Shown one piece after another: positions 44,926 to 54,696 of a DNA stretch of 64,000 nucleotides; the first letter of the stretch is position 1, and the number at the start of each line of letters is the position of its first letter. Origin of the DNA: Blastomyces gilchristii SLH14081 (lineage: Eukaryota; Ascomycota; Eurotiomycetes; Onygenales; Ajellomycetaceae); contig NW_003101680.1 in NCBI RefSeq assembly GCF_000003855.2, positions 3,415,753-3,479,752 of the forward strand. Direction: 5' to 3'. Both the position numbers and the translations under genes were made by a program. The notes below the pieces were generated by a model. It had not been told where the DNA came from and ran no database searches. It was given only the letters and a program-made list of their open reading frames with translations.

Positions 44926-46565
44926 TGTTCTCACTTAATGAAAAGTTGATCAGACTGTTTCAATTGAGATATTTCTAAGTCTGTTTTCAATTGAAAAGTT
45001 GATCAGACTGTTTCAAAAGAAGAATAAAAGACTTTTATATATAAAACATCTGATTTTTTTTCACACTAGTCCAGTAACTAGGTTAGATTTTTGAAGAGAA
45101 TCTAATAAACTAAAATTGATTTTTGAGATAAATTAATAAAATCTTTATAATCTCTTTCTTGAGATACAGTGAGGAAGAGTATGATATCAATTAATAATGA
45201 ATTAGATGATATGATAGTTTTTGAGAGAAAAACTGACAAAAAATAAATCAATTTTTTGCAGAGAAATTGATTAAAACTATTCAATTTTATTCTAAATCAT
45301 TCAATTCTTCTCACACAATAAGTGTACAACTCAAATCAGTTAATAAAGAGTGTAAAAAAGAATTAAGTATTAATGAAAGCTCTTCAGTCACTGAAAAAGT
45401 AATTCTTACTTAAAAGAATATGAAATTATGACAGAAAACAGCTCTGTTTTTTATTCTTTATAAGAATATTGTATAAAACTCAGAGAAAAACATCTTACTT
45501 TTTCAAGAGAAGTAAAAAACTATTTCTAAGATCTTTTTTTTTTGCATTAACTGCTGCAGAAGAATGAGATAGAAACTGCTAAGATATGCACTACTATATA
45601 CTCTCTATCAAGACTTTCTCTCTTCAGAGTCTTGATATTATAGAGAATATAAGTCTATTTCTATATAATAATATAAATATTGTCAGTGAGATGTAGAGGA
45701 ACTGATTATTTATATCTCAAAATAGAAGACTTTGTCAATGATTATATCAATATAGAGTTAATTCTCAAATTCAATAGAAATCTAGTGTTGCTGTTCTCAA
45801 TCCCTTGCAGAATCTATTGAATATTGAGATATTAAAGCTAGATTTAATATATCTCACTGTGCAGGGATCAAAGGCTCAGTCAGACCTTGAGGTATACTGA
45901 TTTTATAGTTGTTGATGTGCTGTTGACTCGTTGTCCGCTGATTATGTATTAAATGCTGTTGCCGAGGTATCTTTTTGTATTATTCTGCCGGGGATGGGCC
46001 AGATTGAGAGGGGTAGTACAAGGGTGAGACTTGGTGTTGAAGTCTAGATACACTGACAACAGACCGTGGAGGTTGCACTTCAGAAGAGTCTGTTGATTAT
46101 GTGCTTGATATTATCGCTGAGGTATCTTTTTGTATTTTTCTGCTGGGGATGGGCCAGATTGGGAAGGGCGGTATGAGGGTGAGACTTGGTGTTGGTGTTT
46201 TGGAACATCAAAGATGGACAGGGTTTTCGCGGAGGTCGCTCCTCGGATATCTCCACAACTACAGGTCGGGGATCTTCCAAAATCGAGAAGATTGGTGCAT
46301 ATGGCTAGGTCTCTTCACCTTACAATTTGTATGGCACTTTGGCCCGGGGTTGTGGTGTGGTAGGGGAGAATGGGGGATAATCCCACACAGGAGTTTCGAA
46401 CAACGTCCGGTTCATGTTTGGCTGGATAACTCCACCACCACACAGGGTATGCGGTCGGCGATGGGGTCAGAATGCTCGTATGATCGAGGGCTTTTCGATG
46501 GATCTATCGGCGGGTTCTTATTCAAAAAATCGAGCGAGTTCGTGGTGGAGCGGTTGTTGCTGCTC
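44926..46565 (-). promoter_or_regulatory. LINE 5' UTR with tandem monomers (minus copy)
   Basis: About 45880-46560 is GC-rich and keeps CG, CC and GG, unlike both ORFs of the same element. Two units of about 155 bp are visible, each containing CACCAAGTCTCACC and AATACAAAAAGATACCTC on the minus strand (about 45920-46195). The remainder to 44926 is AT-rich, with GAAACAGTCTGATCAACTTT repeats. The frames 46101-46613 (plus), 46130-46363 and 46080-46280 are in this UTR and are not considered genes. Confidence 0.65.
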
Positions 46566-46725
46566 ATACTTCTATTGATGATAAGATCTTATGCAGAGAG
46601 TAACATTTTATAAGAGAATATCAGTGAAAGATCTGAGAGTTCTGACACTCAGATATATAAGATATCTATATAATTACACTTCTTCAGATTTCACAGATAT
46701 TATATATCTGATAAATGATATAATC

Positions 46726-47841
46726 ATGTTTAATAATAATATAAGAGAATCTCTGAATATGAGTATAGATGCAGTGTCACAGTAACTCTGAGTAATGTTA
46801 AAACTATAATAATAATAAATAGCTGATATGCATGCAACTTAATAACATTAATATGAAGAGATTTAATAATTATCATAACAAGAAACTCATACAATTTCAA
46901 CATCTACAGAATTGAATACAAAAGCACTGAAAGAATGCTTAGATACTTTTATATATTTTAATACTTCTGATCTCACTCTCTACTCATTATAAAGAATGAA
47001 AATGCTCATGAAACTGAGTGTAGATGAAGATATCATTGATTCATTAATTAACCAAGATTGATATATCAATGAGTGATTAAAGAATTGCATGAAATAGAAG
47101 TTTTATTCATGAATGAAAGCATGTGAATCAGTGTTGCAAATGTCTGATAATATCATAAAATATCTTGATATTCTGTTTTAAGACACTGTCATGTAATAGA
47201 AGATGTTAGATTAGTTACAGAGTATCTGACAGAGAAACATTTCTCTTACAACATTCATCTCTGACTTTGATATTAAGATCTTAGAAGCAGGTGGTCAATC
47301 TTGAGAGAATTGAATAAAGATTAGTATGCTTAAGAAGGCATTAACTTTTGAACTCTTACAGACTCTTATAAGTGTAGACAAAGACCAGACTTATGAAGGC
47401 TTCTGTACACAGCTTCAGATATTGAATGACTGTCTTATCAAGCTCAAGAGTATACAGAACAGTGGCAGGAGATGTTACATCTCAGTGACTTATACATCTG
47501 CACTGAGGAATAACAATGATGCAGATGTTATGAATTAAATAGACTTGAATGTCTACACATTAGTAAGAGTCTCTGCCATCTGAACAGGCTTCTGAGTTTC
47601 TGAGATCACTCTCAAAGAAGTCACTGATTGACATCAATGAGAAGTATGTATTAACTGTAACTGATCAGAGCATATTATCTTCAACTGTCAATCAATCTAC
47701 ATATCTTCTCAGTCAAGAGAAAGATCAGTGTCTTCTTATTTAAAAGATGAATCAGTGCCTGTCTGTGCCAATCACATTGCAGTGAAGGAAGATTCAGAAG
47801 ATAACTATGAGAATGTCTTGATAAAACAGAGAAAAGATTAG
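46726..47841 (+). pseudogene. Chromo-1 gag (copy 4)
   Basis: 372-codon frame including stop, from ATG at 46726 (MFNNNIRESLNMSID) to TAG at 47839. Open stretch 47326-47538. An intact CCHC zinc knuckle (C-I-N-C-N-W-S-E-H-I-I-F-N-C, Trp from TGA) lies at 47647-47688. Pol starts about 60 nt downstream in the -1 frame. Several TAA/TGA codons interrupt it. Confidence 0.78.
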
Positions 47842-47903
47842 CTCCTGTTCAAATTTGCAAACAGAAGCTTGAAGAGGTCAGATGACAATGATTTAAAGAG
47901 GAA

Positions 47904-50900
47904 ATGACAATGAATGTGATTCTTGTATCTACTGTGATTGATAATATGTATAATATAAAAGCCATGATAGACAGCAGTCTATGTTACTATGCAATGATAA
48001 AATCTTTAGTTGTAAGATATCATAATCTTCAGTGTATTCTCTTATCAAAACCTCAACTTCTTACAGAATTTGATGACTTAAAAGATGTTTGTACCTGTTA
48101 CATGATGAAACTAAACATAGATATGAGAGAATATCAATGTGAAGATGCCTATGCATATGAAATTGATAATCTTGATTATAATCTTATGTTGAGACTTGTC
48201 TGACTATCTGAATAAGGCATCTTATTAAATGCTTGAAACAGAAGCTTGATATTCTCTAACAATAATAGAATTCATGAAGATGATATTCACAAGACTATGA
48301 ATCTTACACAGATCTCTGTCAATGCTTACAAAATACTCTGAAAAAGAAGTTATCATCAAAACTGCTGACAGAGTCACTGACAGCAGAATCATGTGTCAAT
48401 CTATTCTGTCAGTCTGATTGATATCAAGAAGACTCTAGAAAAGTTATCCTGTGTTACAATAACAGATTCTTATATGAAACTTTCTCAATAATATCATGAT
48501 TATCTAGATATCTTTTAACAAGACAACATTATAAATATATCTTCTTTACAAGGCTCAGAAGTGAATCACAGTATCAAGTTAGAAAAGAAGAATAATAAGA
48601 ACTCTGAGTCATTATAAGGCTCTGTTTATAATATATCTCAAGATGAACTTCTTCTTCTTTAGAAGACACTCAATGATCTGTTAGATAAGAAATTTATATG
48701 TATTAGTAACTCTTCTACTGCAGCTTCTATTCTCTTTGTAAAGAAGTCAAATGAAGAACTCTGATTCTGTGTGAACTACTGAGATCTGAACAGATTGATA
48801 AAGAAAGATTGATATCTCTTATCTCTCATCAATGAAACTCTAGTATGAATTAAGTGAGCTCAATGATTTACAAAGCTAGATGTTGTTACTGTGTTTCATA
48901 AGATTTATATTGCTGAAGTAGATAAATAACTTACAGCATTCTGAACATGTTATAGTCTCTTTAAATAAATAGTCACACTCTTTGAACTGACTAATACTCT
49001 CAGTATATTTCAGAAGTATATCAACTGAGCACTCTGAGATTTTCTTAATGAGTTTGTATCTGCTTATCTAGATAACATTCTCATCTTCACTGATGAATTC
49101 AGAAAAGAATATCAAGAGCATGTACAAAGAGTATTACAATGACTATGAGAAGCAGAACTATTAATTGATATTAATAAGTGTGATTTTGAAGTTAAGAGTA
49201 CTAAATACTTAGATTTCATCATAGAAGCTGATAAGAAAATTTGAATGAATTCTGAGAAGATGTCTATCATTCTTGAATGAGAAGCTTTACATACTGTGAA
49301 AGATGTATAAAGCTTCATTGAATTTGCTAACTTTTATCAGTGATTTATATGAAACTTCTCAGATATCATGAGATTACTTACAGATTTTACTAAGAAAGAC
49401 TCAGTATTTCAATAATCAGTGAACACTGAAGCTGCATTTACACAGATAAAGAAGATGTTCATTAATATCTCTCTGCTGATAATATTCAATTCTGATTGTA
49501 AGACAGTTATTGAGACTGATTTCTCTGACTATATAACAGAAAAAGCAATATTATAATATAATGATGAAGATGTTCTATAACTATATATCTTTATATCTAA
49601 GAAACTGAGTTCTGCTGAATGCAATTATGAGATCTATGACAAGAAACTTCTCACAATCATACACTGTTTAGAAGAATGAAACTCTGAACTCTGAAGTGTC
49701 TTTAAATTTAAGATACTCACAGATTATAAGAATCTCAAATACTTTATAACTATCTATAAACTCACTGAATGATAGATATGATGATCTGAGTTCTTAAGCT
49801 GCTTTCATTTTATAATACACTACTATTCTGACAGTCAGAACTTGATAACAGATGCTCTCTTACAATAAGAGTAAGATATATTATTCAATGTAACAGATAC
49901 TCACTGAATGAACTAAGAGCATCAGCTCTTGAATCTGAAGATACTAGTTAATCAAGATGAAACAGCTCATGATACTATATATACTTCTCTGATTAGAACT
50001 ATACATGCTTCTTCAGTTAGAACTGTCACTGATATCTTAACTTCTTCTGAATCTATATTAGATAAGCTATGACATACAGCAGCTTAAATCAATGAACTTC
50101 TCTAAGCACTTACTGAAGCAGTATGATAAGAAGTACTCTGATTTCCCTCAGAACTATATGTAAAAACTGATATCTCAGAATATTCAATTGATAATAATAA
50201 TACTCTATGATTCTGTGAATAATGCTGAGTCTCTCACTCTGAATTCTTATACATCTGAATAATGCAAGAGATGCATAATTTATGTATAACTGATTATTCA
50301 GACTATGAATAACTATATAGAATAATCTTCTGAGAGTTCTATTAATCTGAGATATTAAATAATATCAGATGCTTTATCTGAAACTGCAACTACTGTTCTT
50401 CTATTATCTTATAAAAGAACTGTAGAAAAGATCTACTGAAATCACTTAATATTTCTGATAGAATCTGATGAGATGTAGTAATTAACTTCACTGTTGATTT
50501 ATCTAAGAGTAAAGATTGTAGAAATATTCTGATCATTATTAACTGACTAAGTAAGAATATAATATTGAAATCTTGTAATAAGATGAATACTGAATAAGTT
50601 ACTGAAGCCTTTTTATAAAGTTCATTCTATCAGATGCATGAGTTGCTGAGATTGATAGTATCAGATTAGAATCATCAATTCATAAGCACTCTCTGAATAA
50701 GAATCTGTCAAGTTCTTAAGATTATATACTATCTATCAACTATCTATCACTCTGAGACTGATGATATATCAGAACAGATAATTCAGACTATAAAGAATTA
50801 TCTTTATAAGTTCTATAATTATTTATAAGATGATTGATATAATCTTCTTCTACACATAGAGATTGCTATCAACAGTCAAGATGTCATTTCAACAGATATA

Positions 50901-51535
50901 AGCCTGTTCTTTCTTACACATGAATATCACATGAAAGTGTTGAATCTTCTAGAGATTACACAGTTCACACTGAACTCTCACAGTCTGATTCAAATCACTA
51001 ATAATATAGTAATGAAGCTCTGAGATATCTGTGACTGAGCAGAGGTCTTTATAATAACTGTAAAACAAGATTAAGAAGATTAAATCAATATCTGATGAGA
51101 TTCTGCAGAGCAGTATAAGATAGAAGATCTTGTATGATTGAATCTCAAGAACATATAAATTACATGTTTATCTTATACACTAGATTACTGCCATGTCAGG
51201 TATAAAGTGATAGAAGTTCTAGATAGTCACAACTATTATCTTGACATATTATCAGAGATTCATGATGTCTTTCATACAAGCTTGCTTTATCACACTGTCA
51301 CTGGCCTGTTCTCTTCTCAACTGACTTTCAACTGACAGTCCCCCAGACATTATAGAAGAAGATAATAAGCTTGAGTGAGAGATTGAATATTCTTGATAAG
51401 AGACTCTATGACTGCAGCTGATAATATCTCATGAAATAAGTCAGCTATGATCAATTGATCTGAACTCTGAGTTCTATATTATCTGAAACAGTGACTCTTG
51501 ACTGATAAGAACTGCTTCTGAAAGAGAGAAGCTAA
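47904..51535 (+). pseudogene. Chromo-1 pol (copy 4): PR, RT, RNase H, integrase, chromodomain
   Basis: Starts MTMNVILVSTV. Protease motif Asp-Ser-Ser at 47970-47978 (expected Asp-Ser-Gly); open to 48203. RT motif Y-L-D-N at 49065-49076 in the same frame. RNase H is around 49490-49560. The integrase zinc-binding part is around 50200-50430 and the core includes VDLSKSKD (about 50497). The chromodomain ends at the TAA (51533-51535) that touches the LTR. Length is not a multiple of three, so at least one indel is present. Confidence 0.83.
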
Positions 51536-51850
51536 TGTGACAGGCTGCGCCTGATCAATTATATAGACTATTTTATTACACTTCACAGATTTCAACTGCT
51601 TCATTCTCAAATGCATACACTCTGATTCTCAGCTATTCTTGATTGCTGATTCTCAGCCGCCATGAATGCATACACTCCGATTCTTGGCCATTCTTGATTG
51701 CAGATCCTCGGCCACCACATACGCGTATAAATATTCACTTCAATCACTGATTCTCATACTTTCACTTTTCTTTTCTTCTCTAACATTTTTCTCTTTGTTA
51801 TATAAGACCTATCAATATTATACTGATCTATTCAGCGTAGGCCTCTTACA
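51536..51850 (+). repeat. Chromo-1 3' LTR (copy 4)
   Basis: 315 bp, TGTGACAGGCTGCGCC to GTAGGCCTCTTACA; TATAAATA at about 51726. Shortest LTR of the family in this window. Confidence 0.92.
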
Positions 51851-52349
51851 AGTCTCATCAGAATCAAGCCTCAAAAAAATCTGAAAATGAATCATTTCTG
51901 AGAGAAATGATGTGAAAAATGACTAGATTTAATTCAAGAACAGTGAAATGAGAGTAATTTCTCAGAATAAACTGTGAAAGATGATCATTCTTTCAAAATC
52001 AGAATGAGACTGAGACTGAAGATTAAATTCAGTCTCATTCAGTTTATTCTGTGATTGCTTATATAATCAGAATTTGGTAATAATTATTGATAACACTCAT
52101 GAAACAACTAAATACATTCTTGTACAAGTTTATTCTTCACTTTCTTATGAAAACTACACTTCTCTGATATACTGTGATCAGAGATATTAAACAGTCTGAT
52201 AATTTCATATTTTACAATTATGAGTTTCTTGATTATTTCTTCTTATAATTGTTTCTGATAATAGTGATAAATATCTCAGCTTGAGTTGAACTTTCACTTC
52301 ATTCTCATCTCTGTCAATGAAATTATCAGAATATCATGTATTATCAGTG
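51851..52349. other. Unassigned AT-rich DNA between two retrotransposons
   Basis: 500 bp with no recognisable frame or repeat. It ends in AGTG (52346-52349), the left target duplication of the complete Gypsy-B. Confidence 0.7.
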
Positions 52350-52516
52350 TGTGATTCAAAGATTACTTAAGTCAGTGTATAATTACAGACGTATGCCAGC
52401 TTCTTATATACTGTATGCTAAATTAATTGATAGCTGCTATGACCTCTTTACATTTATAAGCAAGTTCAGAAGTGACTGTGTTATTATTTAATAGTTATAT
52501 ATTCTTCTAAATTACA
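52350..52516 (-). repeat. Gypsy-B 3' LTR (complete copy)
   Basis: 167 bp; plus strand TGTGATTCAAAG to TCTAAATTACA. Most mutated of the four LTRs (ATTATTTAATAGTTATATATT where the plus copy, reversed, has ATTATCCGGCGGTCGTACGTT). At first it looks like a solo LTR, but it pairs with 60508 through the AGTG duplication. Confidence 0.87.
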
Positions 52517-53056
52517 TTCTCTCTTATCAGATTCAGTCACACTCATATAACTATATTATACACTCTAGCTTCATGCGGATTAGCGTGTTACTAGTGTTTA
52601 TAATCATATAATCTATCTCTGATTTGACTAGTGTCTTATGTATACTCTTATCAAGAAACTTTCACTATATTACATCACTTATTTACTAACTTTTCTCATT
52701 CTTCAATTATCTTTCTCATCATCATTATTATAAATATTATTATCTTATTCAAGATTTCTGTCTCTTCTCTTATTCAACACCTTCTATCTGTTATTCATCT
52801 ATTACATTGTACATGTTTCTGATAATAACTCTCTGCTCTTATAACAAGCATTCTTGTAATACTCATATCAGGCAGTTCATTAGCAGTAAGTGTAATGCAT
52901 TGTGAAACATAGCTAGAACTTATTTATCTTCTAATAATTGTCAGAACATACTATCATGAATGACACATCTTCTTCATCTTCTTATATACTCTTAATCATT
53001 TTTCTTCAGCAGGTATTTAATCATGTTTTTCTGATTATGTTTTCTAATCATTTTGC
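52517..53056. other. Region between Gypsy-B 3' LTR and the antisense gene
   Basis: AT-rich; contains a relatively GC-rich TGCGGATTAGCGTGTTACTAG at 52575. By position it is the upstream (promoter) side of the plus-strand gene at 53057. The frame 52631-52822 (plus) has no recognisable domain. Confidence 0.5.
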
Positions 53057-54554
53057 ATGGCTGCAGATGCTGATATATTTGTTTTAATTTATATAGAATC
53101 TTCATGTATTGACAGATCTGTATTCACTGATGATCATAATCTCAATATTAAATTATTAATTGAGAACTTGAAGAATGTGATAATGAAGAAATTATCTGTA
53201 TTATATATAATCAGATCTTCTGTGTTTCTCTCTGTCTCTTCTACTGCTTCTTTCTCTGCTACTCTCTCTCAATCTTCTACACTTGCCTCTGTGTCTGGTT
53301 CTCCTGCTCCCACTACCCCTGTTCCCGCGACCTCTACTCCCGCTACTTCTGCTCCTGCTGCTGCCTTTATTACTAGCTCTTCTCATTTCAAGAAGATATT
53401 GCATAGACTCAGTGAATCATATTTCTCAGTGTGTACACTTCTGCTCTTCTTGCTGACTTCTAGAATGATTTATTATATAAAGACAGTGTATAATATAACT
53501 ATCTGAAGTTCAGTCACAGATATCAATTATTACATTCATTTTAAATATTTGTAATAAAGCAATTATTTATTCATATCAGAGAATCATCTCTCTTCTCAAC
53601 AGTGTTAAGATTATAAGTCTTTCTTTTTTTCTCTTCTCTTTCTGACACTGATTTTTCTGTTCTTAGAGGAAATCATTATGAGTTTTATTATGCACAAAGT
53701 CATGATATTCACAGATATTAAGAAACTTTTTACAACTGTTAAATTCAATATTGCAGGTATATTCACTCTGATGAATATCTTTGAAATAATTAACTCATAT
53801 CAGTCTATTCTCTGATGCTTATCATCTGACTTCATGATACAGACAAAAAATATCTGTGTTTTCAGAAACAGAAACACAGATGTTATACTTTTTTACACTC
53901 ATGAGTGTGAGACTTATATATCTTGTCTGAGATATTATTATAGAAATGAGCTATTCATGCACTGTATTCTGCTTTCTGTATTCTCTCATGTCTCTCTCTC
54001 TCTTTCTGAGAAGCCTCATGCATGTTGTAATTGTATGTATAACTCTAAGATCAGTGAGTATTTATTCAGTAATTATTCTCATCTCTGATTTTATAGTTTT
54101 TATATACTAACAATGATTCTTAGTTACTTCAGTATCAGAGATCATTCTAATCAAAGATAATCACACTGCTGAGACTACTTTCTCTCACTCTTAAGCTTCT
54201 TTCATTGCTTTCTCTCTCTTCTCTGCAGAGAAGATTGTGCATATATCAGATTATAAGTATTCAGCTTCAGATAACTCTTACTGTTATTCATCTGATTCTG
54301 TATCTTCTTCTTCTTCTATTTCTTTTATCTTTACTCTCTCTGTTCTAACTTCTGATTCTGTGAGTTCTGTGCTCTTCTTCAATTTTTCTATACATATATG
54401 TTAATGTACACATTTCTATATTAGCATTTCAGCCAATCTTGCAATAAACAATATTAATATCATACACAGAGTGATAGAGGAATTGAAGGCATGTGTGACA
54501 TTGTTGCAAGAGCAGCTTGCAGCTCTCAAATCCCTTGTAAACCTTGAGTTTTGA
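53057..54554 (+). pseudogene. Putative third gene of Gypsy-B, antisense to gag-pol, intron-containing
   Basis: Not recognised. Exon 1 (53057 to about 53487) starts MAADADIF and contains a Ser/Thr/Pro/Ala-rich stretch (about 53220-53380, SPAPTTPVPATSTPAT). Exon 2 (about 53667-54032) is in the same frame, has one TGA (likely mutated Trp) and clusters Cys residues (HECETYISC, HACCN). Exon 3 (54124-54554) has two TAA codons and ends with a likely coiled coil (VIEELKACVTLLQEQLAALKSL) and TGA at 54552. Introns are discussed separately. It is convergent with pol, 142 bp apart. It may be element-borne cargo or a captured host gene. Low stop density compared with pol suggests few Trp/Gln codons or weaker decay. 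Confidence 0.5.
54033..54123 (+). other. Predicted intron of the antisense gene
   Basis: 91 nt with donor GTATGT, branch sequence TACTAAC at about 54105-54111 and acceptor TTAG. These are textbook fungal intron signals. Its length is not a multiple of three, and removing it joins two frames (phase 1) that would otherwise be out of register. That supports splicing on the plus strand. A second intron, ending TTCTTAG at 53666 with CTGAC upstream, is likely but its donor (possibly GTATAA near 53488) is unsure. Confidence 0.6.
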
Positions 54555-54696
54555 GATTTTCTTTGTTTTTAGTGTTTTTCTTTTCAGGTGATGTGATGTT
54601 GAAAATAGATTAAATGTGTAACATATGAAAATGAATGAGATATGTATGATAATATTTGTCTTTTACAGCTGACTCTTACAGTTAATAATCAATTCA

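Larger units (their letters stand above)
38954..46565 (-). mobile_element. Tad1/I-like LINE, minus-strand copy, full length
   Basis: Read on the minus strand: GC-rich 5' UTR with tandem monomers (about 45850-46565), ORF1 (43325-44925), ORF2 (39333-43295), 3' UTR with hairpin (39014-39036) and (AAT)n tail (plus (ATT)n at 38954-38970). Left flank is Gypsy-B RNase H; right flank is the 5' region of a chromovirus. No target duplication is seen, so its two flanks do not belong to one original site. Confidence 0.9.
46566..51850 (+). mobile_element. Chromo-1 chromovirus, copy 4, lacking 5' LTR
   Basis: Leader sequence matches the region inside the 5' LTR of copy 3 (about 34320 downward). Then gag, pol and 3' LTR (51536-51850). 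The 5' LTR is missing; the LINE 5' end takes its place. It supplies the empty site for MITE B at 48198-48215. Confidence 0.9.

Noticed and set aside
46101..46613. 170-codon open frame as a gene
   Set aside because: It lies in the GC-rich LINE 5' UTR on the antisense strand, overlaps the tandem monomers and is not maintained in the plus copy.
52350..52516. Solo Gypsy-B LTR
   Set aside because: The minus-strand pol is readable to 54697 and the AGTG duplication at 60675 pairs with 52346, so it is the 3' LTR of the complete element.
53201..53404. Arg/Ser-rich minus-strand frame resembling an RS protein
   Set aside because: It is the complement of the Ser/Pro/Ala-rich coding stretch of the plus-strand gene; its composition is a by-product.
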